Shown here in pieces: positions 43,595-52,714 of a stretch of DNA of 64,000 nucleotides. Origin of the DNA: SZUA-38 sp965212525 (GTDB lineage Bacteria > Pseudomonadota > Gammaproteobacteria > Xanthomonadales > SZUA-38); contig CBDBVC010000005.1 of the NCBI GenBank assembly GCA_965212525.1, forward strand, positions 1 through 64,000, written 5' to 3'. The notes beneath the pieces are model-generated. The model was not told the origin of the DNA. It did not search any database and saw only the letters and a list, made by a program, of their open reading frames with translations. The first letter of the stretch is position 1, and each line of letters opens with the position of its first letter. The translations under genes and the position numbers were made by a program.

Positions 43595-43938
43595 GTGTCG
43601 GTTTCCTTGTGTATCTATTTTCCGGTCCGGAGATCCTCACAGATGAAAGAATTCCGGTTGAATACTGGGATTATCGTAATTGGCCAGAAAAAGCGGACAT
43701 TTGATTGTGATCTGAATCAACTCGCACAGCTTGTCCACGTGTTCCTCAATCTGTTTCCGGGTTGAAGCTGTATTGGCAGTCATTCGCATGAATTCTGAAA
43801 AAAATCACCAATCTGGCCTGAATCCTGATAATTCTGTCCTCGAATCGATCACTTGAATCTTTCGATTCTCTGAAAATGATTGCACGGAAACGACAGGACA
43901 GGGATGTCACTTTTTTCAACATTTTCAGGAGCATATTC

Positions 43939-44166
43939 ATGAACAAATTGAAGACATCAATTCTGCTGGCGCTGGCAATGATTATCGGAATGGGATCAAC
44001 AGTACAGGCTGAGACACCTTGCGAGACAGCAGTGTCGCGTGAGGTTTCGGCATACATTCGAATGATCAATTCGATCTGGGATGGCAACAACGTTGAATTC
44101 CAGAGAGCGCTGATCAACTGGCGCAATGCTGTCGCTGACGTGGACAGAGAGTGCCATCAGGAATGA
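43939..44166 (+). CDS. Small exported protein (75 aa)
   Basis: From ATG 43939 with AGGAG eight bases upstream. Residues 1-24 are a Sec signal ending V-Q-A. The mature part is about 51 residues with two cysteines (P-C-E-T and E-C-H-Q), which could form one disulfide, and is mostly helical. The frame opens 21 codons earlier but lacks a ribosome site there. Function unknown. A hairpin terminator follows at 44178. Confidence 0.6.
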   Translation: MNKLKTSILLALAMIIGMGSTVQAETPCETAVSREVSAYIRMINSIWDGNNVEFQRALINWRNAVADVDRECHQE

Positions 44167-44177
44167 TCCTGCATTAC

Positions 44178-44209
44178 AGGCCGCCCTGTCCGGGTGGCCT
44201 GATTTCCTT
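44178..44209 (+). terminator. Probable terminator of the small exported protein gene
   Basis: AGGCCGCCC (44178-44186) and GGGTGGCCT (44192-44200) pair with one G-T. The T-tract after it is weak (gatttcctt). It lies 12 bp after the stop codon. Confidence 0.5.
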
Positions 44210-44315
44210 GCGGACATGAGAGAAACATCAACCTGAATTCACCCTATAGAGACAGGGCATGTAAATTATTTTGTCGCATGCCGGTCTGTTTGTTCCGACC
44301 TGAGGGGGTGTTCTC

Positions 44316-45995
44316 ATGAGCGATACACTGAAGTCACTACTCTGGATCAGCCAGGGTATGCATTACGAATTTCCAGAGACGACCATTCCTGAAATTGCCA
44401 GCAAACCAATGATCGGGGCCTGCTTTTCCGGTGGTGGCACACGGGCCATGACGGCGGCCATGGGGCAGCTGCGCGCCATGAATCATCTGGGTGTGATTCC
44501 GACACTGCGTTACATCTCCTGTGTTTCAGGCGGTTCCTGGGCATCAACCATTTACACCTACTACCGAAGTGGTGCCAGTAACGATGATGAGTTGCTGGGC
44601 CCGATCACGCGGGCGAAGGACATCAGCGAACAGCATGTGAATACCGGCCTGACGAAGTCGCAACTGGCCTACGGTGCGACCAAATCGCTGGAGGATATCG
44701 TTGCCAGCTGGGAATTCGATATCGAGGGCAACTACAGCTCGCATGATGTGTGGAATTATTCGGTAGGGCAGGCCTACCTGTCAGATTTCGGTCTGTTCGA
44801 TGTCAATCAGGCCACCTATCACCCCGACAGGCTGGATTATTTTACCTACAGCGATTCAACCGAAGCCGATATCAAGCATTGCAACCCGTCACTGGCACAC
44901 AGAAACTTCATCAAGCCAAGGCCGGAGCGCCCATTCCTGATCGTCAACTCCTGCGTGTTGCTGCCACAGGATGATCCATCCCAGGCCGATCTGATCAATT
45001 TCGAGTACACCGCGCTGACCGTTGGTCGGCCCTACCTGACAGATTTCCAGGGGACAAAATACGGTGGAGGCTATATCGAGCCCTTTGCGTATCGTTCTCA
45101 TGCACCATCATCTGGCCCGGTTACTGATTGCTGCAAAAACCCGCCTCCGGTGAGAAACAGCAGTGGCTGGGTCGATGTTCCGGCCCCAAAGCGGCATTAT
45201 TCACTGACTGAAACCACCGGTACCAGCAGCTCGGCCTTTGCCAAGGAGATTATCAAGAAGTACGACGTTACCCGGTTCACGCCGCAGGATTTCTACTGGG
45301 CCGTCAATGGTGATGGTCCCTACAGCGGTGCAGAAACCCTGTTCGGTGACGGTGGGCTGCTGGAGAATAACGGCATAATTCCGCTGATCCAGCGCGGTGT
45401 CTGGCTGGCGATCGTGTTCGTCAACACGCAAACCAAACTCGATCCGACCTATTCACCAACCCTTGATAAACACGATGTTGCCAACGACCCGGATGGTCGC
45501 TGTGATGTCTATGTGCCCTCACTGTTCGGTTATTCCAATCCGAACTGGAAGTGGACCTATCCCAACAACCAGATCTTCCCCACCAGTGACTTCAAAACGG
45601 TGCTGGACAAACTCAATGAGAAGCGCAGGCGCAATCAGCCGATGATTGTCAATTGCCGTCACAGCGTGGTGGAAAACAGTTCATGGGGTGTCAGGGCCCG
45701 ACCCGAGAAGATGTGGGTCACCTGGTGTTATCTCGACCGCTGCAAGGGCTGGGAGAGCAATCTGGGTTCGGACACTGTTCGCAATCAGATTGAAGCGGGC
45801 AATGCCAGTAAGCCCACAGGCCCGTATCAGCACTTTCCGAACTATCTGACCATGTGGCAGAACGGAGACAACCTGGTGAAGCTGAGCAGGGAACAGGTAA
45901 CCCTGCTGGCCGACTTCACCTGTGACTCGATTCTGATCGATGACGAGAACAGCCTCATGACCGCAATCAGGGCCGTCACTGACAAGGCAGAATGA
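44316..45995 (+). CDS. Cytosolic phospholipase A2-like (patatin-fold) protein
   Basis: The protein has 559 residues without a signal peptide. The oxyanion-hole motif F-S-G-G-G-T-R-A-M (37-45) and nucleophile C-V-S-G-G-S-W (S71) are followed much later by G-D-G-G-L-L-E-N-N (D345). The order and wording resemble eukaryotic cPLA2 (S-G-G-G-F-R-A-M, G-L-S-G-S, D-S-G-L) more than classical bacterial patatins (G-x-G-x-x-G, G-x-S-x-G). A Ser-Asp dyad lipase acting on phospholipids is expected. Start at ATG 44316 after GAGGGGG. It stands alone, and its natural substrate is unknown. Confidence 0.7.
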   Translation: MSDTLKSLLWISQGMHYEFPETTIPEIASKPMIGACFSGGGTRAMTAAMGQLRAMNHLGVIPTLRYISCVSGGSWASTIYTYYRSGASNDDELLGPITRAKDISEQHVNTGLTKSQLAYGATKSLEDIVASWEFDIEGNYSSHDVWNYSVGQAYLSDFGLFDVNQATYHPDRLDYFTYSDSTEADIKHCNPSLAHRNFIKPRPERPFLIVNSCVLLPQDDPSQADLINFEYTALTVGRPYLTDFQGTKYGGGYIEPFAYRSHAPSSGPVTDCCKNPPPVRNSSGWVDVPAPKRHYSLTETTGTSSSAFAKEIIKKYDVTRFTPQDFYWAVNGDGPYSGAETLFGDGGLLENNGIIPLIQRGVWLAIVFVNTQTKLDPTYSPTLDKHDVANDPDGRCDVYVPSLFGYSNPNWKWTYPNNQIFPTSDFKTVLDKLNEKRRRNQPMIVNCRHSVVENSSWGVRARPEKMWVTWCYLDRCKGWESNLGSDTVRNQIEAGNASKPTGPYQHFPNYLTMWQNGDNLVKLSREQVTLLADFTCDSILIDDENSLMTAIRAVTDKAE

Positions 45996-46190
45996 TTCTG
46001 GATGCGTCAGGCTGCCCATGTCTTGCGTGGGCTGGGTTCTCTCTGCTTTGAGTCTACTGGAACCGGTGTCTGCACAACCATAATCTGAAGATCTCAACAA
46101 TCGCAAAAGCGGGATTTCCAGTCTCGCTCAGCTGCCAGCTCTGGTACACTTCGGCGTCTGAGTCTTCTAGAACGGATGTGCCCGGAAACA

Positions 46191-47030
46191 ATGGTCAAAA
46201 TTGGTAAAACCGCAGACCTGAAGGTCGTTTCAGTCAGCGATGATAACGTTGAGCTGGATGCTGCCGGGCACGGCCGTGCCAGTTTGCCGCTTCATCAGGC
46301 GCCTGCTGGCGTTGCGGCAGGGGATGTGCTCACCGTCTTCGTGTATCCGGGTGATGAGGGCAGCCTCAGGGCCAGTACACAACTGCCAATTTGTCAGGTA
46401 GGCGAATTTGCCTGTCTCAAGGTCGTCAACACCACCACGGTGGGTGCCTTTGTCGACAACGGCATGGACAAGGATGTGCTGGTGCCCTTTGCTGAACAGC
46501 ACCGGCCGATGGAGCAGGGTAAATTCTACATCGTGACGGTCTATCTTGGTCGCCGGGACGGCAGGCTGACGGCATCGTCCAAGATCGACAAGTTCATCGA
46601 TGACGACTTGCCGCATGCATTCCAGCCCAGACAGGCTGTTGATCTGCTGGTGGCCAACAGCACGGAGCTGGGTTACAAGGCCATTATCAACAACAGGCAC
46701 TGGGGCGTTCTGTACCGCGACGAGGTATTCCGGCGACTCAGTTTCGGGCAGCACATCAAGGGCTATATCAAGAACATTCGCTCAGATGGCAGGATCGACC
46801 TGACGCTGCAGGGTGGACAGGAAACACGCGATCGCAATGGCCAGAAAATTCTTCGCTACCTGGAACGTCACGATGGCTTTGCCGATGTTCATGACAAGTC
46901 AGATCCACAGCGGATACAGACCCTGTTCAGCATGAGCAAGGGGGCCTTCAAGAAGGCCATCGGTCAGCTCTACAAGCAGCGACTGATCACCATCGGCAAG
47001 GATGGGATCAGGCTGGTGGAGAGGCAGTGA
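46191..47030 (+). CDS. CvfB/YitL-family S1 RNA-binding protein
   Basis: The protein has 279 residues from ATG 46191; another in-frame ATG lies at 46176, and neither ribosome site is strong. Three S1-like segments can be placed: about 1-60, 65-130 (C-Q-V-G-E-F-A-C-L-K-V, then G-A-F-V-D-N-G-M-D-K-D-V-L-V-P) and 145-210. A C-terminal winged helix follows (L-F-S-M-S-K-G-A-F-K-K-A-I-G-x-L-Y). This is the CvfB layout: three S1 domains and a winged helix that bind RNA and affect virulence gene expression in Firmicutes. The role in Gram-negatives is not defined. Confidence 0.85.
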   Translation: MVKIGKTADLKVVSVSDDNVELDAAGHGRASLPLHQAPAGVAAGDVLTVFVYPGDEGSLRASTQLPICQVGEFACLKVVNTTTVGAFVDNGMDKDVLVPFAEQHRPMEQGKFYIVTVYLGRRDGRLTASSKIDKFIDDDLPHAFQPRQAVDLLVANSTELGYKAIINNRHWGVLYRDEVFRRLSFGQHIKGYIKNIRSDGRIDLTLQGGQETRDRNGQKILRYLERHDGFADVHDKSDPQRIQTLFSMSKGAFKKAIGQLYKQRLITIGKDGIRLVERQ

Positions 47031-47080
47031 TTTTCTTGAGCACAGACTGTCCCAAGTCTTCAACCCGCTGAAAAACCCGA

Positions 47081-47191
47081 TCAGTCCTCATAACCGTCCT
47101 CGAAAATGTCCCGTTCCTGGGCAGTAAAGGTGCATTCGACATTCTCACCAGAGTCGAGATTTATTGCGGCAGAGATATCGGCGATTTTCCT
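47081..47191 (-). pseudogene. C-terminal relic of a secreted protein with I-F-x-D-G tail
   Basis: The minus strand has an open frame of 36 codons ending N-V-E-C-T-F-T-A-Q-E-R-D-I-F-E-D-G-Y-E-D and a TGA. C-T-F-T plus I-F-x-D-G-[FY]-E is a common end of secreted proteins in these bacteria (compare the tail of the beta-helix protein at 42.7 kb). No start or upstream part remains; an in-frame TGA lies at 47192. The rest of the 356 bp gap to mtfA shows nothing recognisable. Confidence 0.4.
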
Positions 47192-47385
47192 TCACCCACA
47201 ATCATTCGAGGCAAGCCCAGAAGATTTTTCCCGTCATTCAGAACCCTGGAAAGGCATGACAGCAGAAATCAGTTCCTGTGCGAAAGCGCCAGGCTGAGTG
47301 ATTATCATTCGCCGGGCTGCAGTGGGGTTTGTGGTTTTGTTCTTTACCATTGGATCTGCGCCTTAATCTCACCTACACTGCCGCC

Positions 47386-48171
47386 ATGTTCAGATGGATA
47401 CGACGATGGCTGGATCAGCGAATCATCCGTCGCTCACAGATTTCCGATGACGACTGGCAGCTGGCCATGGTCGGCCTGCCTGTGCTCAACAGACTAACGG
47501 AAAGGGAAAAACAGCGCCTGCGCGATCTGGCTATCGTATTTCTGCACCGCAAGGTCATCGAGGGTGCCAACGGTGTGGTCATCACGCTGCAAATGAAACT
47601 GATCATTGCGCTGCAGGCCTGTCTGCCGATCCTGAATCTGGGCATGCGCTGCTATCGCAACTGGGTCACGGTCATCGTCTACCCGGCAGGTTTCAGGGCG
47701 TCACGTGAGCACGTTGACGAGAATGGTGTGGTGCACCAGGGCGATTCTCATATGCTGGGCGAGGCCTGGGTTCGCGGGCCGGTGGTACTGTCCTGGGATG
47801 ATACGTCGATCGCCGGGGAAATCGACGGCAGCAATCTGGTGATTCACGAATTTGCGCACAAGCTGGACATGCAGAACGGGCGTGCCAATGGTTATCCGCC
47901 ATTGCACAGACACATGTCTCACAGGAAGTGGGTGGAGACATTCACTGCAGCCTACGAGGATTTTTCCAGGCGCTGCCAGCGTGGGCAGGCTGTTGAAATC
48001 AGTTGTTATGGTGCGACGGCACCGGCCGAGTTTTTTGCCGTCTTCAGCGAAGTGTTTTTCGAGCGTCCGGAGGTGATTGGCCGGTATTATCCCGAGGTGC
48101 TTGAGCTGCTGAAACAATATTATCGTCAGGATCCGAGGATGGATGCATCGTCGTTCAGAGCAGGCATGTAA
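47386..48171 (+). CDS. mtfA: MtfA-type zinc peptidase
   Basis: The protein has 261 residues from ATG 47386 (frame open to 47329). The zinc motif V-I-H-E-F-A-H-K-L-D-M near residues 149-159 and the later A-P-A-E-F-F-A-V-F-S-E-V-F-F near 210 match MtfA (M90 peptidase family). V-L-S-W-D-D near 135 also fits. In E. coli MtfA binds and inactivates the glucose-regulon repressor Mlc and has aminopeptidase activity; whether an Mlc exists here is unknown. A partial, broken second copy lies at 56430-56941. Confidence 0.9.
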   Translation: MFRWIRRWLDQRIIRRSQISDDDWQLAMVGLPVLNRLTEREKQRLRDLAIVFLHRKVIEGANGVVITLQMKLIIALQACLPILNLGMRCYRNWVTVIVYPAGFRASREHVDENGVVHQGDSHMLGEAWVRGPVVLSWDDTSIAGEIDGSNLVIHEFAHKLDMQNGRANGYPPLHRHMSHRKWVETFTAAYEDFSRRCQRGQAVEISCYGATAPAEFFAVFSEVFFERPEVIGRYYPEVLELLKQYYRQDPRMDASSFRAGM

Positions 48172-48236
48172 TTGGATCTGTGAAGGACATACAGAAGGAT
48201 TTCATCTGACAGATCATCAGACGCAGTTTATACGAC

Positions 48237-49271
48237 TCAGTCGTCTGTTTGATTCAGTGAGTCAATGGCCTGCTGTAATGATTCGCGCAGTTGCCTTAAT
48301 TCGATGTTCGAAACCTGGTTAGGGTCAAAATGAATGGCATCAAGCCGAAAGCCTTCTCCTTCACGTCGAAACAAGCCGGTTTCCGGATCGGTCACTTCAC
48401 GCCCCGTGATTTCATGTGTATCGACAGGTCTGGAGACGCCCTTGAGTTCCAGCGTGCCGAATGGACGGCTTTTCACCATTGATTCAACCAGCTGATGGGT
48501 GGCTTCACTGACCAGGATGCCACCGTGCGGACATTGACCCTCAAGTCGCGCTGCGATATTGACATTACCGCCGATGAGTGTGTAATCCATACGTTCATCA
48601 GAGCCGAAATTTCCGACTGTACAATACCCGGAATTGATGCCAATTCGCATTTTCAATGGGTGTCGACAACCCTGTTCGGCCCAGCGCTGGCGCAGTGACT
48701 CCATCGATTCCTGCATCTCCAGTGCCATTGAAACGCAGGCCTGTGCAGCTTCCTGATTACTCATGTCAGCATCGTTGCCGAAATAGATCATCACTGCGTC
48801 GCCAATAAACTTGTCGATGGCGCCGTTGTATTTACTGCAAATGCGTGCCATTTCATTGAGATAGGAGTTGAGTACGAATGACAGTGTTTCTGGCTCAAGG
48901 GTGTCGGTAATGTCAGTGAAGCCAACGATGTCAGAGAAAAATATCGTCAGATGCACTCGTTTATAGCTTCCCGCCGTAGTGTCAACTTCGCCACCCACGA
49001 TCTGTTGGTATAGCTGTTCGGACAGATAACGTTTCATCTTGTCAATCAGTTGTCTGATTTCCTTGTTTCGCTCTGTCAGATCGTTCTCAAGTCCCGTGGC
49101 GTGATCGAGTACAGACTGATGTATCAGTTGTGCGGTATCCAGATCCTCGCTCATGCGCATCAACAGGGCATGGGCCTCCTTGCCGTGATCTGTTTTCATC
49201 AGATCGGTCAGTTCAAGAATACGCTTGAGATCATCGTCGCTGAAACTGATGGGCAGGTCGCCGTTGCTCAT
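48237..49271 (-). CDS. Class III adenylate/guanylate cyclase
   Basis: The protein has 344 residues. An N-terminal helical region (1-95) with coiled-coil character precedes the catalytic domain (about 100-290). Both metal aspartates are present, in F-F-S-D-I-V-G-F and in F-I-G-D-A-V-M. R-I-G-I-N-S-G-Y-C-T-V-G-N-F-G and Y-T-L-I-G-G-N-V-N-I-A-A-R-L-E carry the transition-state and substrate residues. The active site looks complete. No membrane segment is seen, so control probably comes through partner proteins. Its ATG overlaps the stop of the upstream STAS-like gene (ATGA), implying coupled translation in the operon running from 54035 to 48237. Confidence 0.9.
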   Translation of the reverse strand: MSNGDLPISFSDDDLKRILELTDLMKTDHGKEAHALLMRMSEDLDTAQLIHQSVLDHATGLENDLTERNKEIRQLIDKMKRYLSEQLYQQIVGGEVDTTAGSYKRVHLTIFFSDIVGFTDITDTLEPETLSFVLNSYLNEMARICSKYNGAIDKFIGDAVMIYFGNDADMSNQEAAQACVSMALEMQESMESLRQRWAEQGCRHPLKMRIGINSGYCTVGNFGSDERMDYTLIGGNVNIAARLEGQCPHGGILVSEATHQLVESMVKSRPFGTLELKGVSRPVDTHEITGREVTDPETGLFRREGEGFRLDAIHFDPNQVSNIELRQLRESLQQAIDSLNQTDD

Positions 49272-49612
49272 TTGATTTCCAGATCAAGCCTGGGCAGGAA
49301 TTTGCGCATGTTGCCCAGGGATTTAGCCTGCCAGGCGATGCTGTTGCTACCTACCACTTTTATATCAACATCCGGGTGCGAGCGCAGGCTGATAATGAAT
49401 TTGTACATCATGTTGATGCCCGAACTGTTCAGAAATTCGAGAGCTGTCAGGTCCCACAGTTGCGATTTGTTTTCCTGTTCGAGCGTCGATGTGAGAAAGG
49501 CCGAGATTGGCGCGTATTCTTCCGTGCCATTTAACCTCAGGCTACCCTCAAACCGGGTTACACCGGTCTGGGCCTCATAGTTGATGCTGTAATCTTCCCC
49601 TTGAATGTTCAT
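49268..49612 (-). CDS. STAS-like regulatory protein (slr1659/SiaC-like)
   Basis: The protein has 114 residues from ATG 49612; the frame continues upstream but would overlap the preceding gene. The layout is a short beta hairpin (G-V-T-R-F-E-G-S-L-R-L), then L-W-D-L-T-A-L-E-F-L-N-S-S-G-I-N-M-M (about 58-75), where a serine follows the strand at the position phosphorylated in SpoIIAA/RsbV-type proteins. It is also similar in plan to small phosphoprotein regulators such as SiaC. I infer that it is phosphorylated by the neighbouring ATPase, dephosphorylated by the PP2C protein, and controls the cyclase whose gene it overlaps. Confidence 0.65.
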   Translation of the reverse strand: MNIQGEDYSINYEAQTGVTRFEGSLRLNGTEEYAPISAFLTSTLEQENKSQLWDLTALEFLNSSGINMMYKFIISLRSHPDVDIKVVGSNSIAWQAKSLGNMRKFLPRLDLEIK

Positions 49613-49634
49613 GTCTGATCTCGCGATGTCATAG

Positions 49635-50225
49635 TCATTGATTGATCCCGGGCTGTTCGGCAAGGTTGAGGCGAACCATGGTGCTGATGATATGGCGGTC
49701 ATGTCGGGTATCAAATTTCCAACCGACACGGCCCTTATGATCGGCCACGATGCTGAGCAAGCCAAGGCCGGATCCACTGCCATCCGGGGCATTGGCATTA
49801 CTCATGATGCGGTCCGTCATCAATTCGTCAGCATCACTGGTTTCAAGCGTGTCGATAAATGTTTCAAGCTCTGCCCGGTGGGCTGAGTCTGTCTCGTGAC
49901 TGACCAGAATCACCCAGTGATGATCCTCAATGCCCGCAGATGTGCGAATCTTACCACCTTGTGCGTACTTGATTGCGTTTTCCAGTAACTCGTTGGCAAT
50001 GTAGTTGGCTGAACTATTCAGTACCCTTGCCTTGTCACTGTCGTGATTACGCTGGTTTATTGCCTGCCTGTCACCCGTGTCCTGATTCTGCTTCAGGTAC
50101 TGGATAAGGTAGTCGGCAGTTTCGCCCACATGCGCCCAGTTACGTTCCAGTTCCTCGTGCCCCAGCTTGAGAGACAGCGGCAGACTCTCATGTCTGATGT
50201 TATCGATGTAATCCCCACGTAACAC
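49635..50225 (-). CDS. GHKL ATPase-type regulator (anti-sigma-factor-kinase-like, slr1658-like)
   Basis: The protein has 196 residues with a GTG start, 4 bp after the previous stop. The N box A-N-E-L-L-E-N-A-I-K-Y-A (about 80-91) is the ATP/Mg site of GHKL ATPases. A G-rich element G-S-G-S-G-L-G-L-L-S near 155-164 corresponds to the G2 box. No DHp or H box is present, as in serine kinases of the RsbW/SpoIIAB kind. Predicted role: phosphorylate the STAS-like partner encoded 22 bp downstream. Cytosolic. Confidence 0.7.
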   Translation of the reverse strand: MLRGDYIDNIRHESLPLSLKLGHEELERNWAHVGETADYLIQYLKQNQDTGDRQAINQRNHDSDKARVLNSSANYIANELLENAIKYAQGGKIRTSAGIEDHHWVILVSHETDSAHRAELETFIDTLETSDADELMTDRIMSNANAPDGSGSGLGLLSIVADHKGRVGWKFDTRHDRHIISTMVRLNLAEQPGINQ

Positions 50226-50229
50226 CGGT

Positions 50230-50715
50230 CTATCGCGTTCCGCTGAATCGCAGGATCAGTTGTAGACGGTCTTCATGCCTGAGGTCGAGTTGAACACCGA
50301 AATCATTCACCATCTGCAATAATCCGAGCATGGCATGCGGGTTTTCCCGTCTTACTTCTGACAAGAACAGTTCTGATGGGGAGCCTTGATCGAGACGTGA
50401 CTCGAATTCGCGGCAGATCTCACCGATCGGATCATCAGCAGGCAAAGTCAGATTCAATTCGAAACAGCCGTTGACCGTGCGCAATGCCAGTTCGAAATTA
50501 TCAACAGCATTGCTGTAATTATAAATCAGTTCCAACAGCTCATTGATGATGGTTGAACAGAGCTGATAGGACGATGTGTCTGTGCGATCTTTGGCGCCGA
50601 GACAGGCAAAGTAATTGGATGTGAGATGGCAGTGGCGCCATGCACGCTGGAAGTGTTCCAGGTCATAACGCCCATTCAGTGTCTTGCCATCACTATCCAT
50701 CACATCCTGTTCCAT
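50230..50715 (-). CDS. Small protein resembling a degenerate GHKL regulator (SiaB-like?)
   Basis: The protein has 161 residues. The segment I-I-N-E-L-L-E-L-I-Y-N-Y-S near residues 56-68 parallels the N box of the next gene (N-E-L-L-E-N-A-I-K-Y), but the key Asn is replaced by Leu and no G-rich lid is visible. It may be an ATP-less scaffold, or a kinase of the DUF6272/SiaB kind; the assignment is tentative. It starts 9 bp after the porin gene and ends 4 bp before the ATPase gene, so it is firmly within the operon. Confidence 0.5.
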   Translation of the reverse strand: MEQDVMDSDGKTLNGRYDLEHFQRAWRHCHLTSNYFACLGAKDRTDTSSYQLCSTIINELLELIYNYSNAVDNFELALRTVNGCFELNLTLPADDPIGEICREFESRLDQGSPSELFLSEVRRENPHAMLGLLQMVNDFGVQLDLRHEDRLQLILRFSGTR

Positions 50716-50724
50716 AGCAGTCGT

Positions 50725-51435
50725 TTACTCGATCAGGCTGAAACTGCGAGAGATGGAGAGCACAACCCTGGAATCGGTAGTCTCACTTCCGAACAGCTCC
50801 TCACCGTCGTCGTTTGTGTCAAAGTAGTCCAAGGCAAAATCGAATCCGTTCCAGGACTTGCTGACGCCCAGATTCCAGCTGACGTAGTTGTCAGGAGATC
50901 CGGTGAAAAACAGATTGTCGGCACTGGAATAGTCGGAATAACCAACAGAACCATGAATCCCGAAATCATTGCCGAGATCGTGTTCGAATCCGCCTTCAAG
51001 GTACAGTGCGCTTTCATCGGTACCGAAGTTGTCCCAGGTGTAGCCGATCAGTCCTTTGAATACATTGTAGTTGAAGTTGAACAGTAGCTCAGGATAGTCA
51101 TTCTGATCATCCGAACTGGGGTAGGTGTAATAGACCAGCTGAAAATCATAACCCAATCCGTTTCCTGTTTCACCGGCGTAACCGCCGTAGTAGTCAACCT
51201 CGATACCGGCATCATCGCCGAAATCAACATTGGATCCCCAGATGCCGGCATACCAGCCATCCTCGTTGGCCCAGTCAAAGCTGACCTGCACGGCGGGATC
51301 CTCCAGTGTTTGCGACACGCCCCTGAATACGTAATCAGAGTACAGGCCCAGAGTCGATGACAATTCTGCCTGAGCGGGCAGTACGAATGACATGCCGGCT
51401 GTTGCCAGCAGGGCGGTCATGGTTGATTTGTTCAC
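50725..51435 (-). CDS. TorF-family putative porin, copy 1
   Basis: The protein has 236 residues with a Sec signal ending P-A-Q-A. The mature N-terminus L-G-L-Y-S-D-Y-V-F-R-G-V-S-Q-T is the hallmark of the TorF/Gcw_chp family. W-Y-A-G-I-W-G-S-N-V-D-F and alternating beta strands follow, with F-S-L-I-E at the end. Predicted as a small outer membrane beta barrel. Its place inside a signalling operon is unusual. A paralogue lies at 57138-57845. Confidence 0.85.
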   Translation of the reverse strand: MNKSTMTALLATAGMSFVLPAQAELSSTLGLYSDYVFRGVSQTLEDPAVQVSFDWANEDGWYAGIWGSNVDFGDDAGIEVDYYGGYAGETGNGLGYDFQLVYYTYPSSDDQNDYPELLFNFNYNVFKGLIGYTWDNFGTDESALYLEGGFEHDLGNDFGIHGSVGYSDYSSADNLFFTGSPDNYVSWNLGVSKSWNGFDFALDYFDTNDDGEELFGSETTDSRVVLSISRSFSLIE

Positions 51436-51469
51436 GATAGGCGCTCCCTCGAAATTTTGGATTGAGACA

Positions 51470-52714
51470 TTACTCGACCCTGTAACGGGTCAAGGCGTAT
51501 GAAAAATAAACAACACTGGCCAGCATGATGATGTAGGGCAAACCATCGGATGCAAACATCTCCATGGCCAGACCGATCAGTAACACACCCAATACGCCGC
51601 CGATGCTGTCCATGACGTAGAAGGCGGCATTGGCTGCAATCAGTTCAGGACCTTTGAAACGATCACCGATCAGGGCCAGGCATGTGGAATAGAGGCCGCC
51701 AATGATGCCGCCCCACAGGAACAGCAACCCAAGTGCCAGGCTGTACGTATAAATGGCAATGGGCAGAAATACGGCGCAGGTCAGACTGAATAATGTGGAA
51801 AACAGGATGATCACCCGACGGTCAATACGGTCTGACAACCAGGCGATGGGTGCCTCGAGAACGATGGCACCCAGCATGAATGCACTGAGCAGATACGCCG
51901 CATTGGTGATGTCGAGACCGTTTTGTAGCCCGTATATCACGATGAAGGATTGCACACCGAATATGGAAACCCCCGCCATGGCAACGGCATACATCGCTGC
52001 TGGTGATTTGACGATCACCTCGCGCAATTTCGCCCGTTTGCTGCTGGTCACTTTGGGAATCAGAAATCCACCAATCAAAACGGGCACCACTGCCAACAGA
52101 CTGATCAGGGCACTGGCGGTTAACTGGGCTTGCACCGCCAATTGTACGCCGGAATCTCTGGAGATCTCGATGACTGGACCGATCATGTCTCTCAGCTTGT
52201 GATTCAGCGAGAGCATTGAATCGTGGAACGGCTCCAAATAATTGAGAACTACCGGTCCAAATGCCAGACCCAATGAGAGTGCAGTACCATAAATGGCCAG
52301 ACTGAAGCCGCGTGATTTATCCGTAACGACAGAGTTGAGCCAGGTTTGCAGCAGCAACACAAACAGGAAGTTGCCGATGCCGTGGACAAACACCAGCGCA
52401 ATCCAGGCCGGAATGCCAGTGACGTATGCCAACGCCAGCAGTGCCGGGACACGGAACAGAGTGGTCAATAAAATGGCGCCGCGCATGCCCAGTCTGGAAA
52501 CCAGATGAGGCACAGACGTCGAGATGATCAGTACCGAGACAATTTCCACGGACATGATCAACCCAACCATGGAGGTACTTGCACCGTAGCTTTGCAGGGT
52601 AGTCGGGAAGATGACGGCATTCATGCCGACTGAGACGGAGACAAGAAAGGCACCCGAGGCTATGACCATCATCGCGATCAGCCGTTGGCTGGCGTTAAGT
52701 TCTATCCCACTCAT
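51470..52714 (-). CDS. MFS transporter
   Basis: The protein has 414 residues with about twelve hydrophobic segments. The motif-A-like loop L-V-S-R-L-G-M-R-G-A near residue 70 and its second-half counterpart L-S-D-R-I-D-R-R-V near 293 are present. The sequence I-G-G-L-Y-S-T-C-L-A-L-I-G-D near 340 resembles YcaD-like sugar-efflux or unknown-substrate members. Substrate cannot be read. Its start overlaps the stop of the sensor gene by ATGA, so the two are translationally coupled. Confidence 0.8.
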   Translation of the reverse strand: MSGIELNASQRLIAMMVIASGAFLVSVSVGMNAVIFPTTLQSYGASTSMVGLIMSVEIVSVLIISTSVPHLVSRLGMRGAILLTTLFRVPALLALAYVTGIPAWIALVFVHGIGNFLFVLLLQTWLNSVVTDKSRGFSLAIYGTALSLGLAFGPVVLNYLEPFHDSMLSLNHKLRDMIGPVIEISRDSGVQLAVQAQLTASALISLLAVVPVLIGGFLIPKVTSSKRAKLREVIVKSPAAMYAVAMAGVSIFGVQSFIVIYGLQNGLDITNAAYLLSAFMLGAIVLEAPIAWLSDRIDRRVIILFSTLFSLTCAVFLPIAIYTYSLALGLLFLWGGIIGGLYSTCLALIGDRFKGPELIAANAAFYVMDSIGGVLGVLLIGLAMEMFASDGLPYIIMLASVVYFSYALTRYRVE

